A stretch of DNA of 61,209 nt, taken from NCBI RefSeq assembly GCF_001043895.1, contig NZ_JTHF01000007.1:1-61209 (forward strand), given 5' to 3'. The notes beneath the pieces were generated by a model, which saw nothing but the letters and a program-made list of their open reading frames with translations, searched no databases and was not told the DNA's origin. The translations under genes and the position numbers were made by a program. The first letter of the stretch is position 1. The number at the start of each line of letters is the position of its first letter. Positions 9,893-19,348 of the stretch are shown here, piece by piece. Source of the stretch: Methylobacterium indicum (GTDB taxonomy: Bacteria; Pseudomonadota; Alphaproteobacteria; Rhizobiales; Beijerinckiaceae).

Positions 9893-11454
9893 CCAACGAC
9901 ATTCCCCTCGGCACCGGCGCGTCGCTCGCGCCGGGCCAGATCAAGTTCTACGACGCCCGCCTGCCGCCGCTCTCCGACGGCACGTACCAGCTGCACTGGT
10001 CGCAGCAGGTGCATGGCGTCGGCACGGAACCGATCGCGCCCTATACCGGCGCGCAGGACTTCCGGGTCCAGGGTCCGCGCTTCACGCTCCCGCCCGACCA
10101 GGTGCAGTCGGTCTATCCCCCGGCGAACGCCGCGGGCAACTTCACCGACACGATGCCGCACATCGTGCTCTCGCGCGCGACGCTGCCGTGGGAGCGCTCC
10201 ATCGACGCGACCGCACCGGCCACGGCCGGCACGCCCTGGCTCGCGCTGTTGTCGTTCACCGCCGAGGAACTGGCGGGCGCGGCGCCCGCGGCCATCACCG
10301 TGACCGAGCTGCTCACCCCGACTCAAGCCCCGGGCAAGACGATCCTTGCGCCCGCGATTCCCGCGGCGAGCCTCACCCCCGGCGACCTCGCCGGCAAGCT
10401 GAACGCGATCGACCTGCCGATCGCGGCCTGGACCGGGATCGCCCCGACCCTCGCCGAGGTGCCGTACCTCGCGCATGCGCGCGAGATCAACACCGACGGC
10501 AAGGAGATCCTCGGCATCAACGAGAACGGCGTCTACGCGGTCGTGATCGGCAACCGTCTCGTACCCTCGGGCCGCACGCGGAGCGAGGCCTACACGGTCC
10601 TCCTGGTCTCCCTCGAAGGGCACGCCGCACACCTGCCGAGCTACGCCGGGGCCGGCACGACGGGCCCGACGGGCTGCGACGCCATCCGGCTTCCCGTCCT
10701 CGCGAGCTGGGGCTTCACCGCGGCGGCCCATCAGGCGAGCTTCAGCGAACTCATGCAGGCGCTGCCGCGGCGCGGCGGGGTCGGGCTCCTTCAGTACCCG
10801 CATGGCGCCTTCGGCGCGGACGATGCCGGGATCGCCCGGACGGCGCTCGACATCGGCTTCGCGCCGCTGGCGAACAACACGCGGGCCGGCGAAGGCACCA
10901 CGTCCTGGTACCGCGGCCCGCTGGCGCCGGTCCCGACCGATCCGGCTGCCGTCGGCCCCGTGGCGTTCGGCGACGCGGCGATCCGCTACGACCCGAAGAC
11001 CGGCCTGTTCGACGCGTCCTACGCCGCCGCGTGGCAGATCGGGCGGCTGCTGGCGCTCGCCGACGCGAGCTTCGCGCGGACGATGATGGCGTGGCGGCGC
11101 GACCTGCAGAGGTCCAACTGCAGCGAAGCGAAGCGGATGAGCCTCGCCGGACGCCTCCCGGACCACCCGGCGCTGCAGGCGCTCGCCGCCCCGACGGCAG
11201 GCCCGTCTTCCGCCCCGGCGCCCGCGGTCGCGGTGCGGCAGGCCGTCGTCCAGCTCGTCAACCAGGCGGCGGATGCGCGGGCGGCGGCTGGCGAGGCGAA
11301 CGTGCCCGCATGCCCGAAGGTCGCGCTGCGCTCGCAGCGCGGCGACGGCCTGCTGCCCGGAAAGCTGCCGGACGCGGAATTCGCCGACCTCCTGGCGAGC
11401 GGCGAGGATCCGCTCGCCGGCCTCGCCCGGCGCCTGCTCAAGGAACCGCAATGA
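9889..11454 (+). CDS. Uncharacterised 521-residue protein, coupled to the giant gene
   Basis: The start is ATG 9889, which overlaps the giant gene's TGA as ATGA; the frame is open far upstream but only as a shadow of the giant gene. The N-terminal about 110 residues look like a beta-sandwich (LPPLSDGTYQLHWSQQV, FRVQGPRFTLPPDQVQSVYP). A middle part includes a HAREINTDGKEILGINENGVYAVVIGNRL stretch. The C-terminal part is Ala-rich and helical, with LADASFARTMMAWRRDLQ and a charged tail ending in LARRLLKEPQ. No catalytic motif or membrane segment is recognised. Its strict coupling suggests it is made in step with the giant protein and may work with it. Function unknown. Confidence 0.8.
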   Translation: MTNDIPLGTGASLAPGQIKFYDARLPPLSDGTYQLHWSQQVHGVGTEPIAPYTGAQDFRVQGPRFTLPPDQVQSVYPPANAAGNFTDTMPHIVLSRATLPWERSIDATAPATAGTPWLALLSFTAEELAGAAPAAITVTELLTPTQAPGKTILAPAIPAASLTPGDLAGKLNAIDLPIAAWTGIAPTLAEVPYLAHAREINTDGKEILGINENGVYAVVIGNRLVPSGRTRSEAYTVLLVSLEGHAAHLPSYAGAGTTGPTGCDAIRLPVLASWGFTAAAHQASFSELMQALPRRGGVGLLQYPHGAFGADDAGIARTALDIGFAPLANNTRAGEGTTSWYRGPLAPVPTDPAAVGPVAFGDAAIRYDPKTGLFDASYAAAWQIGRLLALADASFARTMMAWRRDLQRSNCSEAKRMSLAGRLPDHPALQALAAPTAGPSSAPAPAVAVRQAVVQLVNQAADARAAAGEANVPACPKVALRSQRGDGLLPGKLPDAEFADLLASGEDPLAGLARRLLKEPQ

Positions 11455-11479
11455 TGCCCACCACGCGGAGGCGCGCGGC

Positions 11480-12442
11480 ATGACGGCCACGCTGAAGCCC
11501 CAGCAGTACCTCGCCGACCTCCTGTCGCTCGCAGCCGCTCGCGCCGGGGTGCCGACGACGCGGACGCCTACCGCGATGACCGCCGCGGCGGCACCACCCG
11601 CCGCGATGCCGGCGCCGCCGACCGCGGCGGTCCGGTGGCTCGCCGAGCTGATGCTGCTCTACGGCCTGCCGTTCGAGTACCTGGTGCCGGTCGCCGGCAT
11701 GCTGCCGCCGGAGTCGATCCGGTTCTTCTTCCTCGACCAGAACTGGACCAATCGCCTGATCGACGGAGCGGCGAGCGTCGGCGTCGCCTCGACCGTGGAC
11801 GAGCTGTCGACCTATGCGGCGCTGGAGCCGCTCGTCCGGCAGGCGGCGCTGGCGGCGCCGTCGGTCCGGGCGAGGCTGCTCAAGCGGGACACAGCGCCGG
11901 CAGCGGCGCCGGCAGGCCCGATCACCGGCTTCCTCCTGCGCTCGGCCGTGGTGTCGGGCTGGCCCGGCCTCGAGGTCGCGGCGACCGACGCCGCCGGGAA
12001 CTCGCTCGTCCCACCGCTGCGCTTCGAACGGCTGGCCCCGGACATCCTCCTGTGCCTGCTGAACGGGCTGCCGGTCGAGGTCGTGGTGAAGCAACCGACC
12101 GAGACGATGCATTTCGGCGTCGTCGAGGCGAGCGGCGGGACGTACCAGGTCACGCTGCGCCACGTCGGCGGGGCCGAGGCGGGCACGCAGATCGGCACGC
12201 AGCAATGCCCGACCGTCCAGCGCGGCGGAAACGCACCGGGCAGCGTCATCAACGTGCAGCAGACCGCCGCGGCGCTGCTCGCGGCGCTCGTGGCCGACAA
12301 GGCGCTGCCCGACGGTACCGCCGCGATCTCGAGCGCCCAGCTCGCCATCCAGATGGTGCAGTCCGCCGGGCTGCAGCCGTTCCAGCCGCAACAATCCCCG
12401 CCCGCGGCCCCGTCCGCCCCGGCGGCAAAGTCCTCCGGGTAG
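11480..12442 (+). CDS. Uncharacterised 320-residue protein
   Basis: ATG 11480 is chosen because GGAGG lies eight bases upstream and the frame before it only shadows the previous gene. The N-terminal 50 residues are Ala/Pro/Thr-rich and low complexity. The best-defined block, about residues 53-100, reads RWLAELMLLYGLPFEYLVP, MLPPESIRFFFLD and NWTNRLIDGAASVG. I associate that block with uncharacterised proteins encoded beside DUF6603-type giants, but cannot confirm it here. The second half is beta-rich (GFLLRSAVVSGWPGLEV, MHFGVVEASGGTYQVTL) and ends in a Gln/Pro/Ala tail. It may be an assembly partner of the neighbouring large proteins. Confidence 0.75.
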   Translation: MTATLKPQQYLADLLSLAAARAGVPTTRTPTAMTAAAAPPAAMPAPPTAAVRWLAELMLLYGLPFEYLVPVAGMLPPESIRFFFLDQNWTNRLIDGAASVGVASTVDELSTYAALEPLVRQAALAAPSVRARLLKRDTAPAAAPAGPITGFLLRSAVVSGWPGLEVAATDAAGNSLVPPLRFERLAPDILLCLLNGLPVEVVVKQPTETMHFGVVEASGGTYQVTLRHVGGAEAGTQIGTQQCPTVQRGGNAPGSVINVQQTAAALLAALVADKALPDGTAAISSAQLAIQMVQSAGLQPFQPQQSPPAAPSAPAAKSSG

Positions 12443-12449
12443 GCCCGCC

Positions 12450-15400
12450 ATGGCGACGATCGCGAATTCGACCATCGTGAACCCGACCATCGTGAACCCG
12501 ACCTGGGCCGGGCCGAGCCTGCTCATCCCGATGTTTCCCGAGGCCCTGCTGGTCGGAGCCCCCAACCTCGGCAGCACCTGGGCGGCGACCGGGTACCAGT
12601 ATCAGAACATGGTGGTCGGCGCCGATCCGGCGCCTCAGCCGTTCCAGGCCCTGCCGGCAGGCACGGGACCCGGTCTGGGCGTCAACCTGATGTGGACGCT
12701 GCCCTCGGCGCTGCGCAGCGGCCAGCAGCAGGGAACGGGCGGCACGGTCGATTTCCCGCTCGCGCCGAACCGGTGGCTCGTCACGCGCAGCAAGGCCGGC
12801 ACCGGGGGCAGCCCTCCGGTCCTGACCGGCTGGGTCGTGCAATCCGACTATCTCGGGACCGGCGGCGCGAACTACTATCCAAATCCCGACAAGCCGGATT
12901 CGTTCACCAAGATCGGCCTCATCACCCCGCTCGGCAGCTGGACCGGCGCCGCCCCGCAATCCGGCTTCCTCACCGCGGTGGCACCCGCGAACCTGTCCTA
13001 CGCGGCCGTCTTCGCGAATGTCGGCAGCGTCTTCGCCTTCTCCGACCCGCTCGGCGACGGCGACGAGGGGACGTACGCGTACTCGATCCTCGGCTGGTAC
13101 GCCAATCCGGACGAGGACCCGCTGTTCGGAAAGACCGCCGGCACGCCGGACGGCTTCACGAGCCAGGCCCAGTGGGAGGGTATCCTCGCGGCACTCGGAT
13201 GGACGACCGCCACCGACGTCGCGACGGGCGAGGCGGCCTGGGCGAGCTGGCTTGCCGCGAACCCCGTGAGCGGCGGTCCGGGCGCGACGCCGGCGCAGCG
13301 CGCGGACCCAGCCCAGGTGCTGTGCCACGCGATGATCCACGGCATCGCGTGGAACGGCACGGGGGTCGCCTACCCGACCTACGGCAGCACCGGCGGCCGC
13401 ACCCCGCCTGCGGTGGCGGTGGGCAGCAACGGCGGCGAGGCCCTCGCCGTCTGGCTCGCCAGCACGGTCGGCACCTCCAACACAGAGGAGATGATCGAGA
13501 AGCTGCTCCTCGCCCTGCGCAACAACCTCGCGCTCGAATTCGCCACCGACCCGGCGAAGTTCGAGACCGCCACGCACGCGCAGCGGTTCGGCAGCGGCTA
13601 CGCCGGCAAGGTCTGGGTGGTCCAGCGGCCGACGGACGCGCAGAGGAACCCGGCGGACTCGCTCGGCGGCAACGCGACGGTGCCGCTCGATCCGCACGCG
13701 ACGGAACTCCTCACGCAGCTCAACGCGAAGCAGGCCGCGCTCGACGCGCTCAACGCGGTGATCGACAGCTGGCGCCAGGACCTGTTCGCCGCCCTGTGGA
13801 AGCAGCAGAACGATGCGGGCCAGACCGTCGCGATCCGGAGCCAGGTGGAGAAATACGTCGAGCGCCTGTCCGACCCGACAACCGGCCTGATCCCGACCGG
13901 CACCGCGCGGGCGGCGACGCTCCAGGACGACATCGCGGCGCTCCAGGGCACCCTGACCGCCGCGCTCGCACCGCCGGCCGATCCCGGCCCCGGCGCGGCA
14001 GCCGCCTACACCCTGAGCAGCATCGACCAGCCGCGCTACATGGCTCCCGTCGACCCCGTCATCCTGGTGGCGGGCGCCGGCCTCGATACGAAGCTGTCGC
14101 CCCCGGGCACGTTCGACGGCGAGGACCAGCTGCCGGGGCGCTATACCGGCCAGACCATCCGCGCGCTCACCGTCACCATCGCGGGCGTCGCCCAGCCGGT
14201 GACCCTCGCGGCGGGCGATCTCTCACCGCCGCTCGGCACGCCGGCCGATCCCGCGGTGCCGAAGGAGATGGCGGATTTCCGGGTCGAGGCGCTGCTCCTC
14301 GATCCCGGCAACGCGACCTGGCTCGCCTCCCTGGCGCTCGCCAAGGCCGGCGTCGCGAACCCGACCGCGGCGCAGCTGCAGTCGGTCGCGACCGACATCG
14401 CCGCACGCCAGACCGCGCCCTTCGCCGGCAACAGCCTGTCCGTGCTGCCGGGCCTCGCGCTCGCCGCCGCGGCGGGGCTGACCGGCGTGCCGCCCGCGGC
14501 CGTCGGGGTCGACGCATGGACACCGCCCTGGACGCCGGTCTTCATGGACTGGCAGGTCGGGTGGTCGCCGACCGTACCCTCGCCGGACGCCCAGACCCCG
14601 CCCGGCGATCCGAGCGACCTCGCCGGCATGCTCGGTGGATGGACCCTCGGCCGGTTCGACTACCAATGGGACGGAACCGCGGTCCCGGCGGTCCAGGACA
14701 CCTTCATGGGCCGCACGGTGCTGACCCCAAACCAGGCGGTCGCGCTCGGGAGCCAGCTCGCCACCTTCCTGTCGGCGCCGTCCAACCTCGACATGCTGCC
14801 GGATTTCGAGGTCACGGCGCTGCAGGGCGCGCAAGCCGAGTTGAGCAATCTCGACGTGCTGACGCAGTCGCTCAGCGGCCTCAACGACCAGATGCTCATG
14901 CGCCGGAGCGCGGTGATCAAGCTGGACCCGAGCCCGGCAGCCGCGCTGGCGCAGACGGCGGCGGGTTATCAGCCGGTGATCGACGGCAAGTCGAACTTCT
15001 ACCCGATCCGCTCCGGGCACCTCACGCTCCAGCGGCTGTGGATCGTCGATGCCTTCGGGCAGATCCTGCGCGTCATCGACACCGAGGGCACGATCCGCAA
15101 CATCCAGCCGCTCATCGCCCACAGCCTGGCGACGCCGGGCAAGGGCAACGAGGCCTCCATCCAGGTGCCGCCGCGGGTCACCCAGCCCGTGCGCCTCGAC
15201 GCCCGCTTCCTGCAATCCGACGACGACGCGATCCGAAGCAACTCCTCGGACGCGACGAGCCCCGTCTGCGGCTGGGTGATGCCGAACCACCTCGACGACA
15301 GCCTGACCGTCTTCGACGCCGCCGGGAACAACCTCGGCGCGCTCATCACCGTCCGGAACGACAACGGCGCGGCCGTGCGCTGGGACGCCGTGCCGGGCAC

Positions 15401-16349
15401 GGATCTGCCGCTCGGCTCGCCTCCGCAGATCGCGAACGCGCACCTCGCGGGCTTCGTCGACGGCATCCTGTCCCGGCGGGGCGCGAGCCAAGCCGACGCG
15501 CTCGCCGCACTCCTCGACGCCATCGACCTGACGCTCTGGGTCACCGATCCGCTCGGTCAGCCCACCGGCGGCAACCTCGCCGTGCTGGTGGGCCGGCCGA
15601 TCGCGGTGGTGCGGGTCGGCCTGACGCTGGAACTCGACGGCCTGCCGAGCACCGCCCAATCCTGGGCCGATACCGGCCAGGGCAACACGCGCGGCTTCGA
15701 GACCGTGCCCTTCCCGATCCGGGTCGGCGATTTCGGGCTCGATCAGAACGGCGCGACGGGTTACTTCCTCGGCGACGATTACAGCCGCTTCTACGCCGCG
15801 AACGGCCACGATCCCGCCCTCTGCCTCGCGCGCCGGGCGCTCGGGCGCGGGAGCGGGCCTCTGCCCGAGCGGCTCGCCGCCGCCCTGTCCGGCGGCGCGA
15901 CCCCGGCCTCCGGGGCGGCTGACGACTACGTCGTCAAGGATGCCACCTTCCCGGTCCGGGCGGACGGCACGTCGACCGTCTTCCTGACCGTGCTGGTCGA
16001 TCCGCGCGGATCGATACCGGTCGTGAGCGGCATCCAGCCGCTCGTCACGCTGACGCTGCCGCCCGGTCCGATCGCGAGCGCGCTCAACGCGATGTTCGTG
16101 ACCTTCCGCACCGGTCCGGTGCTGACGGATCCCGATCGGATCGGCATGCCGCTGCCCTCCGCCGTGACGGGCGACTGGTCGTGGATCGAGCGCAGCGGCG
16201 TGTCGGTCTGGCGCGAGGACGACACGATCGCCACGCCCGGCCAAACCGCCACGCTGCCCGCGTCGCCGGCGAGCCTGCGCGAGGGCTGGCTCAAGCTGAG
16301 CGGCGCCCTCGGCAGCCTGAAAAGCCCTGTCACGACCGGCCGGAGATAG
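12450..16349 (+). CDS. Uncharacterised large protein, 1299 residues
   Basis: It begins at ATG 12450, only 7 bases after the previous stop, and ends 4 bases before the next start. The N-terminus has a short duplication (STIVNPTIVNPTW). Recognisable blocks include FPLAPNRWLVTRS, a YSILGWYANPDEDPLFG motif near residue 215, a central segment with heptad-like Leu/Ala pattern near residues 420-475 (LLTQLNAKQAALDALNAVID), PRYMAPVDPVILVAGAG near residue 530, and VFMDWQVGWSPTV near 700. The C-terminal third is beta-rich. No enzyme motif, signal peptide or membrane helix is evident. Size and context suggest a structural or scaffolding component of the same system as the giant protein. Function unknown. 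Confidence 0.8.
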   Translation: MATIANSTIVNPTIVNPTWAGPSLLIPMFPEALLVGAPNLGSTWAATGYQYQNMVVGADPAPQPFQALPAGTGPGLGVNLMWTLPSALRSGQQQGTGGTVDFPLAPNRWLVTRSKAGTGGSPPVLTGWVVQSDYLGTGGANYYPNPDKPDSFTKIGLITPLGSWTGAAPQSGFLTAVAPANLSYAAVFANVGSVFAFSDPLGDGDEGTYAYSILGWYANPDEDPLFGKTAGTPDGFTSQAQWEGILAALGWTTATDVATGEAAWASWLAANPVSGGPGATPAQRADPAQVLCHAMIHGIAWNGTGVAYPTYGSTGGRTPPAVAVGSNGGEALAVWLASTVGTSNTEEMIEKLLLALRNNLALEFATDPAKFETATHAQRFGSGYAGKVWVVQRPTDAQRNPADSLGGNATVPLDPHATELLTQLNAKQAALDALNAVIDSWRQDLFAALWKQQNDAGQTVAIRSQVEKYVERLSDPTTGLIPTGTARAATLQDDIAALQGTLTAALAPPADPGPGAAAAYTLSSIDQPRYMAPVDPVILVAGAGLDTKLSPPGTFDGEDQLPGRYTGQTIRALTVTIAGVAQPVTLAAGDLSPPLGTPADPAVPKEMADFRVEALLLDPGNATWLASLALAKAGVANPTAAQLQSVATDIAARQTAPFAGNSLSVLPGLALAAAAGLTGVPPAAVGVDAWTPPWTPVFMDWQVGWSPTVPSPDAQTPPGDPSDLAGMLGGWTLGRFDYQWDGTAVPAVQDTFMGRTVLTPNQAVALGSQLATFLSAPSNLDMLPDFEVTALQGAQAELSNLDVLTQSLSGLNDQMLMRRSAVIKLDPSPAAALAQTAAGYQPVIDGKSNFYPIRSGHLTLQRLWIVDAFGQILRVIDTEGTIRNIQPLIAHSLATPGKGNEASIQVPPRVTQPVRLDARFLQSDDDAIRSNSSDATSPVCGWVMPNHLDDSLTVFDAAGNNLGALITVRNDNGAAVRWDAVPGTDLPLGSPPQIANAHLAGFVDGILSRRGASQADALAALLDAIDLTLWVTDPLGQPTGGNLAVLVGRPIAVVRVGLTLELDGLPSTAQSWADTGQGNTRGFETVPFPIRVGDFGLDQNGATGYFLGDDYSRFYAANGHDPALCLARRALGRGSGPLPERLAAALSGGATPASGAADDYVVKDATFPVRADGTSTVFLTVLVDPRGSIPVVSGIQPLVTLTLPPGPIASALNAMFVTFRTGPVLTDPDRIGMPLPSAVTGDWSWIERSGVSVWREDDTIATPGQTATLPASPASLREGWLKLSGALGSLKSPVTTGRR

Positions 16350-16353
16350 CGAG

Positions 16354-17814
16354 ATGACGACCGAAGCGCAGGACGCCGCGAGCCGTCCCCTCCTGCAATA
16401 CGCCATCGATCCGGCGACGGTCGCCTTCGGGTCGACGGTCATCTTCACGCTGACCGCGTCGAACGCCGGTGCGGGCGAGATCGCGTTCGCGCCTGGCGAC
16501 ACGATCAGGCTGCAGATGCCGGTCGGGCCGGGAGCCACCGACCTCCTCGTCAATTCCACGGTCGGGACGACGAGCCTGTCCAGCGGGTTCGTGTTCGCGC
16601 AACCGCAGGCCCAGCCGGGCACCTTCGTCGTCGCCGTCCTCGAAGCCACGACGATCGCGCCGGGCGCCGCCCTGCAGTTCCAAGTGAGCGGAGCGCAGAT
16701 CAACAAGACCGGGACGGGCGGCCAGCAGGCGACGGCGATCTCGCTGCCGGTCACGGAGTCGATCGGCAAGGCCCGCACCGGCACGTCCCTGGTGGTCACC
16801 AAGACGCTGCCCTCGCTCAGCGTCCAGTGTGCCGCCGATCCCCAGAATGTCGGCCTCAGGCAGCCGACGAGCGTCAGCTGGACCGCGACCGGCGCGACCT
16901 ACGTCGTTCTGATGCCCGGGAACCTGCGTCAGGACTGCACCGGCCTCGTCAGCCAAGGGGTGTTCCGGAACGTCATCGCCGAGCAGGTGCCGGTGACGAC
17001 CTTCCAGGTCACGGCCCATACGGACGATCAGAGGAGCGCATCGGCCACGGTGAACGTCGAGACCCGCCGGCCCACCATCACCTTCGGACCGCAGGGTCTC
17101 CCGCCGATCGGCTACCAGGACGGCGTGACGCTGACCTGGACCACGCACTACGCGACCGGCGTCTATCTCACCCCCAGTCCCTACCCGCCCCAGGTCGGAC
17201 CGAGCGGCTCCCTCGCCGTCGTGCCGAGCACCTTGGCGACGGACCCGAATGCCCCGACCGTGGTTTTCGCGCTGGCGGCCGACGGCTACCGCGGGCCGGG
17301 CGACAAGCCGGCTCGGGAGACGGTGGAGGTCCGGCTCCGGCCGGTCGAGATCATGTCCTTCGGATTTCCAAGGAAGCCGCCCGAGCCGAGCTTCCCGGTG
17401 GCGGTCGTGCAGAACGGGTTGCAGCAGATCGCTCAGATCGGGGTCGCGCCCAACATCTACCGGCTGACCGCGACCGGAGCGGGCGGTCCGCTGGTCCGCC
17501 ATATCGGACCCGGCCCTTGGCTGGCGATCGAGTATTTCGGCGGCACGCCCGCCGCCGTGGCGCCGGGCGGAACCTGCGCGCTGTCATGGCAGACCCGAAA
17601 CGCCGCCTCGGCCACGCTGAACGGGACACCGGTGACGCTCACCCCGTCCGGCGACGTGCAGACGGGAGGCACCACGGTGTCCCCTGCCGCCACCACGATC
17701 TACGAGTTCGCCGTGACCGACGCGAGCGGCCACGCGATCTCGAACAAGACCACGATCGTCGTGTCGTCCTCCACCAGTGCCGGAACGACCGACACAGCAC
17801 GGGTCGAGCCATGA
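16354..17814 (+). CDS. Ig-like beta-repeat protein, 486 residues
   Basis: ATG 16354 follows the previous stop by 4 bases and has GGAGA upstream. The protein reads as a chain of beta-sandwich modules: an N-terminal module with FGSTVIFTLTASNAGAGEIAFAPGD, a second with QPTSVSWTATGATYVVLMPG, a third with GVTLTWTTHYATGVYLTP, and a C-terminal module with PGGTCALSWQTRNAASATLNG and SPAATTIYEFAVTDASG. The last two match the general look of bacterial Ig-like or PKD-like repeats that bind ligands or partner proteins. There is no signal peptide, so a cytoplasmic role or a non-Sec export route is implied. It overlaps the acyl carrier protein gene by 4 bases (ATGA). Confidence 0.8.
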   Translation: MTTEAQDAASRPLLQYAIDPATVAFGSTVIFTLTASNAGAGEIAFAPGDTIRLQMPVGPGATDLLVNSTVGTTSLSSGFVFAQPQAQPGTFVVAVLEATTIAPGAALQFQVSGAQINKTGTGGQQATAISLPVTESIGKARTGTSLVVTKTLPSLSVQCAADPQNVGLRQPTSVSWTATGATYVVLMPGNLRQDCTGLVSQGVFRNVIAEQVPVTTFQVTAHTDDQRSASATVNVETRRPTITFGPQGLPPIGYQDGVTLTWTTHYATGVYLTPSPYPPQVGPSGSLAVVPSTLATDPNAPTVVFALAADGYRGPGDKPARETVEVRLRPVEIMSFGFPRKPPEPSFPVAVVQNGLQQIAQIGVAPNIYRLTATGAGGPLVRHIGPGPWLAIEYFGGTPAAVAPGGTCALSWQTRNAASATLNGTPVTLTPSGDVQTGGTTVSPAATTIYEFAVTDASGHAISNKTTIVVSSSTSAGTTDTARVEP

Positions 17815-18134
17815 GCAAGACATCCTCCCCCGACGCATCCACGAGCGGACCCGCCGGTCCGGAACGGGCCTACATCGAGGGCGGCGTCGCCGCCGCGATC
17901 CGCAAGGTGAAGCCTTCCCTCGCGGCCACCGACTTCGAGCGCGGCACGCGCTTCGACGATCTCGAGATCAGTTCGCTCGAACTCATCACCATCGTCTTCG
18001 AGATCGAGGATTTCTTCGACATCCGGATCGTCGACCGCAACCTCGACGATCTGCACAGCTACGGCCATGCCTGCGACGTCGTCGGGCGCCTTCTCGCCGC
18101 CGGATCGGCCTCCGGCGCGGGACCCGCCGCATGA
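17811..18134 (+). CDS. Acyl carrier protein (107 residues)
   Basis: Residues about 20-95 have the acyl carrier protein pattern: an N-terminal helix, then LEISSLELITIVFEIEDFF, then a charged C-terminal helix. Ser55 is the expected 4'-phosphopantetheine attachment site. The usual Asp just before it (the DSL motif) is replaced by Ser54 (SSL). The Leu/Glu pattern after the serine is normal. Start ATG 17811 overlaps the upstream stop, and the gene overlaps the ketosynthase start by 4 bases, so both are translationally coupled. It is probably a dedicated carrier for the adjacent ketosynthase, not the housekeeping AcpP, which normally sits in a fab cluster absent here. Confidence 0.85.
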   Translation: MSKTSSPDASTSGPAGPERAYIEGGVAAAIRKVKPSLAATDFERGTRFDDLEISSLELITIVFEIEDFFDIRIVDRNLDDLHSYGHACDVVGRLLAAGSASGAGPAA

Positions 18135-19348
18135 GCCGGGACCGCCGCATCGTCATCACCGGCGCAGGCGTCGTGTCGGCGCTCGGGATCGGGAAGGATG
18201 CCCTCTGGCGTGGCATCGTCGAGGCGCGCTCCGGCATCGCCCGAACGACCAGGCGGATCGGCGACTACGAGATCACGGTGCCCCTCGGCGCGGTGCCGGA
18301 TTACCGTCCCTCGGACCATTTCGCGGAGGGCGACCTCCTGCTACGCGATCCTTACGCGCAGTACGCCCTCCTCGCGGCGCAGGAGGCCATGGAGGAAGCG
18401 GGCCTGCCCGACGCGACCTTCGTGCCGGAGCGGACCGCGATCGCCCTGGGCACCGGAGCGGGCGGCGAGTACGCGCGCGAGGAGGCGGCCTACCGCTTCC
18501 TCGCCGAGGGCAAGTCGCGCTGCAACCCGACGCTCGTGCCGCGCACCAACCTCCAGGCTTCGGTCGGCTTCCTGTCGATGAAGTACGGCATCCGCGGGCC
18601 GTCCATCGTGGTGTCGACCGGCTGCGCGAGTTCCAACCATGCCGTCGCGCAGGCCTACCTCATGGTCAAGCACGGCATCGCCGACCGGGCGCTGGCCGGC
18701 GGAAGCGATGCGAACGCCGTCTACACCAACATCAAGGCCTTCGATGCGTTGCGCATCCTCGCAACGGACACCTGCCGGCCGTTCTCGCGCGACCGCCGCG
18801 GCATGGTGCTGGGCGAGGGCGGAGGCGTGGTCGTGCTGGAGACGCTCGACCTCGCCCGCGCGCGGGGCGCGACGATCCTGGCCGAGCTCGCGGGCGTCGG
18901 CATGAGCGCGGACGCGGTGGACATGGTTCATCCCGCGGCGACCGGACCCGCCCAGGCCATGCGTACGGCCCTCGCCGATGCGGGCCTGAACCCGGAGGAC
19001 ATCGACTACATCAACGCACACGGCACCGGCACCCGGATCAACGACAGGGAGGAGATCCAGGCGGTCAAGCGCACCTTCGGCTCCCACGCCGGCCGGCTCG
19101 CGATCTCCTCGACCAAGTCGCTGCACGGCCACGCGCTCGGTGGCGTCGGCGGGATCGAGCTCGCGGCCACGCTCCTCGCCCTACGGGAGAACGTCCTTCC
19201 TCCGACGGTGAACCATCTCGGCCCAGATCCGGACTGCGACCTCGACGTGGTTCCGAACGTACCGCGCGAGCGGCCGATCCGGGCCGCGCTGTCGAACGCC
19301 TTCGCCTTCGGTGGGCTCAACGCGGTGCTCGTCTTGAGGAGGATCTGA
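18131..19348 (+). CDS. Beta-ketoacyl-ACP synthase (FabF/KAS II type)
   Basis: The 405-residue protein starts MSRDRRIVITGAGVVSALG and has the full thiolase-fold condensing-enzyme layout. The active-site Cys165 lies in STGCASSNHAV, His297 in NAHGTGT, Lys329 in STKS and His334 in HGHALGG, so the Cys-His-His set is complete. It therefore looks like a real condensing enzyme, not a chain-length factor, which lacks the cysteine. Its expected reaction is Claisen condensation of an acyl-enzyme with malonyl-ACP, probably on the ACP encoded just upstream. No ketoreductase, dehydratase or acyltransferase follows, so other steps must be supplied elsewhere or are not needed. It is the last gene of the giant-protein operon. 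Confidence 0.9.
   Translation: MSRDRRIVITGAGVVSALGIGKDALWRGIVEARSGIARTTRRIGDYEITVPLGAVPDYRPSDHFAEGDLLLRDPYAQYALLAAQEAMEEAGLPDATFVPERTAIALGTGAGGEYAREEAAYRFLAEGKSRCNPTLVPRTNLQASVGFLSMKYGIRGPSIVVSTGCASSNHAVAQAYLMVKHGIADRALAGGSDANAVYTNIKAFDALRILATDTCRPFSRDRRGMVLGEGGGVVVLETLDLARARGATILAELAGVGMSADAVDMVHPAATGPAQAMRTALADAGLNPEDIDYINAHGTGTRINDREEIQAVKRTFGSHAGRLAISSTKSLHGHALGGVGGIELAATLLALRENVLPPTVNHLGPDPDCDLDVVPNVPRERPIRAALSNAFAFGGLNAVLVLRRI

Noticed and set aside
12450..16349. Phage tail or contractile injection component
   Set aside because: Size and beta-rich sequence invite the idea, but no sheath, tube, baseplate or AAA ATPase gene is present in the operon, so it is not claimed.
14223..16802. 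An 859-codon minus-strand open frame
   Set aside because: It runs across two plus-strand genes, and its composition is that of an antisense shadow.
17811..19348. Complete polyketide or fatty acid synthase cluster
   Set aside because: Only ACP and ketosynthase are present. No ketoreductase, dehydratase, acyltransferase or thioesterase is nearby.
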